A stretch of 6,855 nt of DNA, from positions 1 to 6,855 of the forward strand of contig JASLBO010000333.1 in the NCBI GenBank assembly GCA_030146605.1, read 5' to 3'. A program made the position numbers and the translations under genes. This document shows positions 5,278 to 6,855 of this stretch, in pieces (the stretch's first letter is position 1; each line of letters begins with the position of its first letter). The notes under the pieces are model-generated. The model did not search any database, was not told the origin of the DNA, and worked only from the letters and a program-made list of their open reading frames with translations. This DNA comes from Sphingomonas sp. GTDB lineage: Bacteria > Pseudomonadota > Alphaproteobacteria > Sphingomonadales > Sphingomonadaceae.

Positions 5278-6636
5278 ATGCACAGACTGAAGACCCTCCT
5301 CCTCGCCGGCGCGCTGGCGATGGGCCTCGCCACGCCCGCCACCGCCCAGCGCACCCCCGCCAGGATCACCCCCGATCATGTCCGGGCGCATGTCGACATT
5401 CTCGCCGGCCCGGCGCTGCGCGGCCGCGGCAGCGCGACGCCCGACGAGGCCGCGGCGGCCGCCTATGTCGCGGCGATGTTCCGCGGCTATGGCCTTCGCA
5501 CCGCGCCGGGGATGACCGGCTACACCCAGCCGGTCGATGTGGTCACCCTGCGGCTCGACGGCGCGCCCATGCTCACTGCCAACGGCACCCCGGTCGACGC
5601 CCCCTTGCTGTTCGCGTCCACCGGCCAGCCGGTCCGCGGCAAGCTCGCGGTCTTTGCCGGCACCGATCCGAAACAGGCCCCCGCCGCCGACGCGCTCCTC
5701 GTCACCGGTTCAGGGGTGAACGGGCTCCAGTTCGCCGGCGGCGTCGATCCGGGCAGGGTCAAATTGGTGATCATCCGCGCCACCGATCAGACCCGCGCCT
5801 ATTATGACCGGATCGGCGGCCGCCCCCGCCTGCCGCGGTACCTCAAGGGCGAGGCGCCCCGCCCCCGCCCGACCGTCGTCGCGCTGAACGACGCCGCGTT
5901 CGACCGGCTCGCCGCGCAGGACGGCGCCGCAATCGCGCTCGAACTGCCCGGGCTGATCGAGCAGGCGCAGGTCACCACCAATGCGCTCGGCTTCCTCCCC
6001 GGCACCGATCCGGCCGCGGGCGTGCTGCTCGTCACCGCGCATCTCGACCATCTCGGCGTGCGCCCCGACGGCAAGGTGATGTACGGCGCCAATGACGACG
6101 CCTCGGGCACCGCCGCGGTGATCGAGCTGGCGCGGACGCTGGCGGCCAGGAAGCACCGCCGCGGCATCCTGTTCGTGGCCTATGGCAGCGAGGAAGCCGG
6201 CGGCTTCGGCGCGCGCTGGTTCGCCGAGCATCCGCCGGTGCCGCTGACCGATATCGTCGCCAATCTAGAGATCGAGATGATCGGCCAGCAGGATCCCAAG
6301 CTCCCGGCCGGCACGATGATGATGACCGGCTATGAGCGCTCGACCTTCGGCGAGACCTTGAAGGCGCACGGCGCGCTGGTCACCACCGATCCCTACCCCG
6401 AGCAGAACTTCTTCCAGCGCTCGGACAATTACGCTTTGGCGCTCAAGGGCGTGGTCGCGCACACCGTCTCGGGCTGGGCGACGGTGCCGACCTATCACAC
6501 CCCCGAAGACACGATCGAGCGGCTCGACTTGCCCTTCATGGCCCGGGCGATCCAGTCGCTGGTCACCCCGCTGCGCAGCCTGGCGGACAGCAAGGCCCGG
6601 CCCGAATGGAAGCCGGGCGGCCGCCCGAGCGAATGA
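5278..6636 (+). CDS. secreted M28-family zinc aminopeptidase
   Basis: 452 residues from the ATG at 5278, chosen because it opens a clean signal peptide (MHRLKTLLLAGALAMGLATP, cleavage likely after ATA at residue 23); GGGG lies 4 nt upstream. The reading frame continues upstream to 5047 but only through repeat DNA. The catalytic domain occupies about 245-435. Ligand and catalytic candidates by comparison with Streptomyces griseus aminopeptidase: H255 and D257 in AHLDHLG, D273 in NDDASG, E305 (general base) and E306 in GSEEAGG, E333 in LEIEMIG, H407 in YHTPED. At 333 most relatives have Asp. Residues about 80-235 form an insertion before the catalytic core, the usual place for a protease-associated domain. 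The expected role is periplasmic or extracellular release of N-terminal amino acids or dipeptide cleavage; substrate unknown. The stop overlaps the next gene (ATGA). Confidence 0.94.
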   Translation: MHRLKTLLLAGALAMGLATPATAQRTPARITPDHVRAHVDILAGPALRGRGSATPDEAAAAAYVAAMFRGYGLRTAPGMTGYTQPVDVVTLRLDGAPMLTANGTPVDAPLLFASTGQPVRGKLAVFAGTDPKQAPAADALLVTGSGVNGLQFAGGVDPGRVKLVIIRATDQTRAYYDRIGGRPRLPRYLKGEAPRPRPTVVALNDAAFDRLAAQDGAAIALELPGLIEQAQVTTNALGFLPGTDPAAGVLLVTAHLDHLGVRPDGKVMYGANDDASGTAAVIELARTLAARKHRRGILFVAYGSEEAGGFGARWFAEHPPVPLTDIVANLEIEMIGQQDPKLPAGTMMMTGYERSTFGETLKAHGALVTTDPYPEQNFFQRSDNYALALKGVVAHTVSGWATVPTYHTPEDTIERLDLPFMARAIQSLVTPLRSLADSKARPEWKPGGRPSE

Positions 6637-6855
6637 CCGCCGGCGACCTTCAGGACCTGCTGGTGACGGCTTTGGTGCGCCAGGCCGGCGGCAGCAAGCG
6701 CGACTGGCGCGCGGCTTTGGGCAAGATCCGCGTCTACAGCGCGGAGACCCACCCGCATTGCAACTGGATGGTGGCGCCCTCGGGAAGCCCCGGCGAGAAC
6801 GCGATCATCGAGCGCCTGCTCGACGATTTCCGCGGCCGGCATCCGCTGGTGAGCG
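6633..6855 (+). CDS. small uncharacterised protein, 3' end cut by window edge
   Basis: Begins at the ATG overlapping the peptidase stop codon by 4 nt, so it is likely translated in coupling with it. 74 residues are visible with no stop before the window ends. The sequence starts MTAGDLQDLLVTALVRQAGG and contains DWR (residues 24-26), IRVYS, HPHCNW (a His/Cys/Trp-rich patch at about 41-46), and ends IIERLLDDFRGRHPLVS. I recall similar short proteins of about 75 residues in sphingomonads, so the gene may end just outside. It looks soluble and cytoplasmic, with no signal peptide. No function can be assigned; the tight link to the peptidase may be only operon economy. Confidence 0.75.
   Translation, partial: MTAGDLQDLLVTALVRQAGGSKRDWRAALGKIRVYSAETHPHCNWMVAPSGSPGENAIIERLLDDFRGRHPLVS

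Overview
The window is GC-rich DNA whose gene content and codon use suggest an alphaproteobacterium, most likely a sphingomonad (Sphingomonas-like). This is inferred from protein style and base composition, not from a marker gene. Two ordinary chromosomal blocks flank an accessory island of about 2.6 kb. No rRNA, tRNA or CRISPR array was seen.

Left block (2-1851, + strand): the 3' part of a DEAD-box RNA helicase with a DbpA-type RNA-binding domain and a Gly-rich basic tail. Its stop codon overlaps the GTG start of a YaiI/YqxD (UPF0178) family protein by 4 nt. Right block (5278-6855, + strand): a secreted M28-family zinc peptidase, overlapped by 4 nt (ATGA) by a small uncharacterised gene that runs off the window end.

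Island (1835-4404, mostly - strand): reading along the - strand, the order is (i) a 338-aa protein with an N-terminal NPxHDPxxGRF motif, a Gly/Arg linker, a helical middle and a compact C-terminal domain that looks like a PD-(D/E)XK-type nuclease toxin; (ii) 5 nt downstream, a 110-aa acidic protein, the probable immunity partner; (iii) an inserted cassette of about 500 bp carrying a DUF559 (Vsr-like) endonuclease gene on the + strand between near-perfect 48-bp inverted repeats, each holding an 11-bp-stem hairpin; (iv) a previously hidden fragment that encodes only the last 30 or so residues of a second copy of the toxin; (v) 5 nt downstream of that fragment, a 118-aa paralogue of the immunity protein. 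In both modules the toxin stop codon lies 5 nt before the immunity ATG, and the ribosome-binding site is formed by the toxin's last codons. This is the layout of a polymorphic toxin locus: one complete toxin/immunity pair plus an orphan toxin-tip/immunity module, later split by a mobile-looking nuclease cassette. The toxin gene is visibly more AT-rich than its neighbours, which fits horizontal acquisition.

Between the island and the peptidase (4405-5277) lies repeat-rich DNA: a diverged 46-bp direct repeat on either side of a possible 80-aa two-helix membrane protein gene, an 11-bp-period degenerate tandem array of about ten units, and a cluster of TGTCAAC words just upstream of the peptidase gene.
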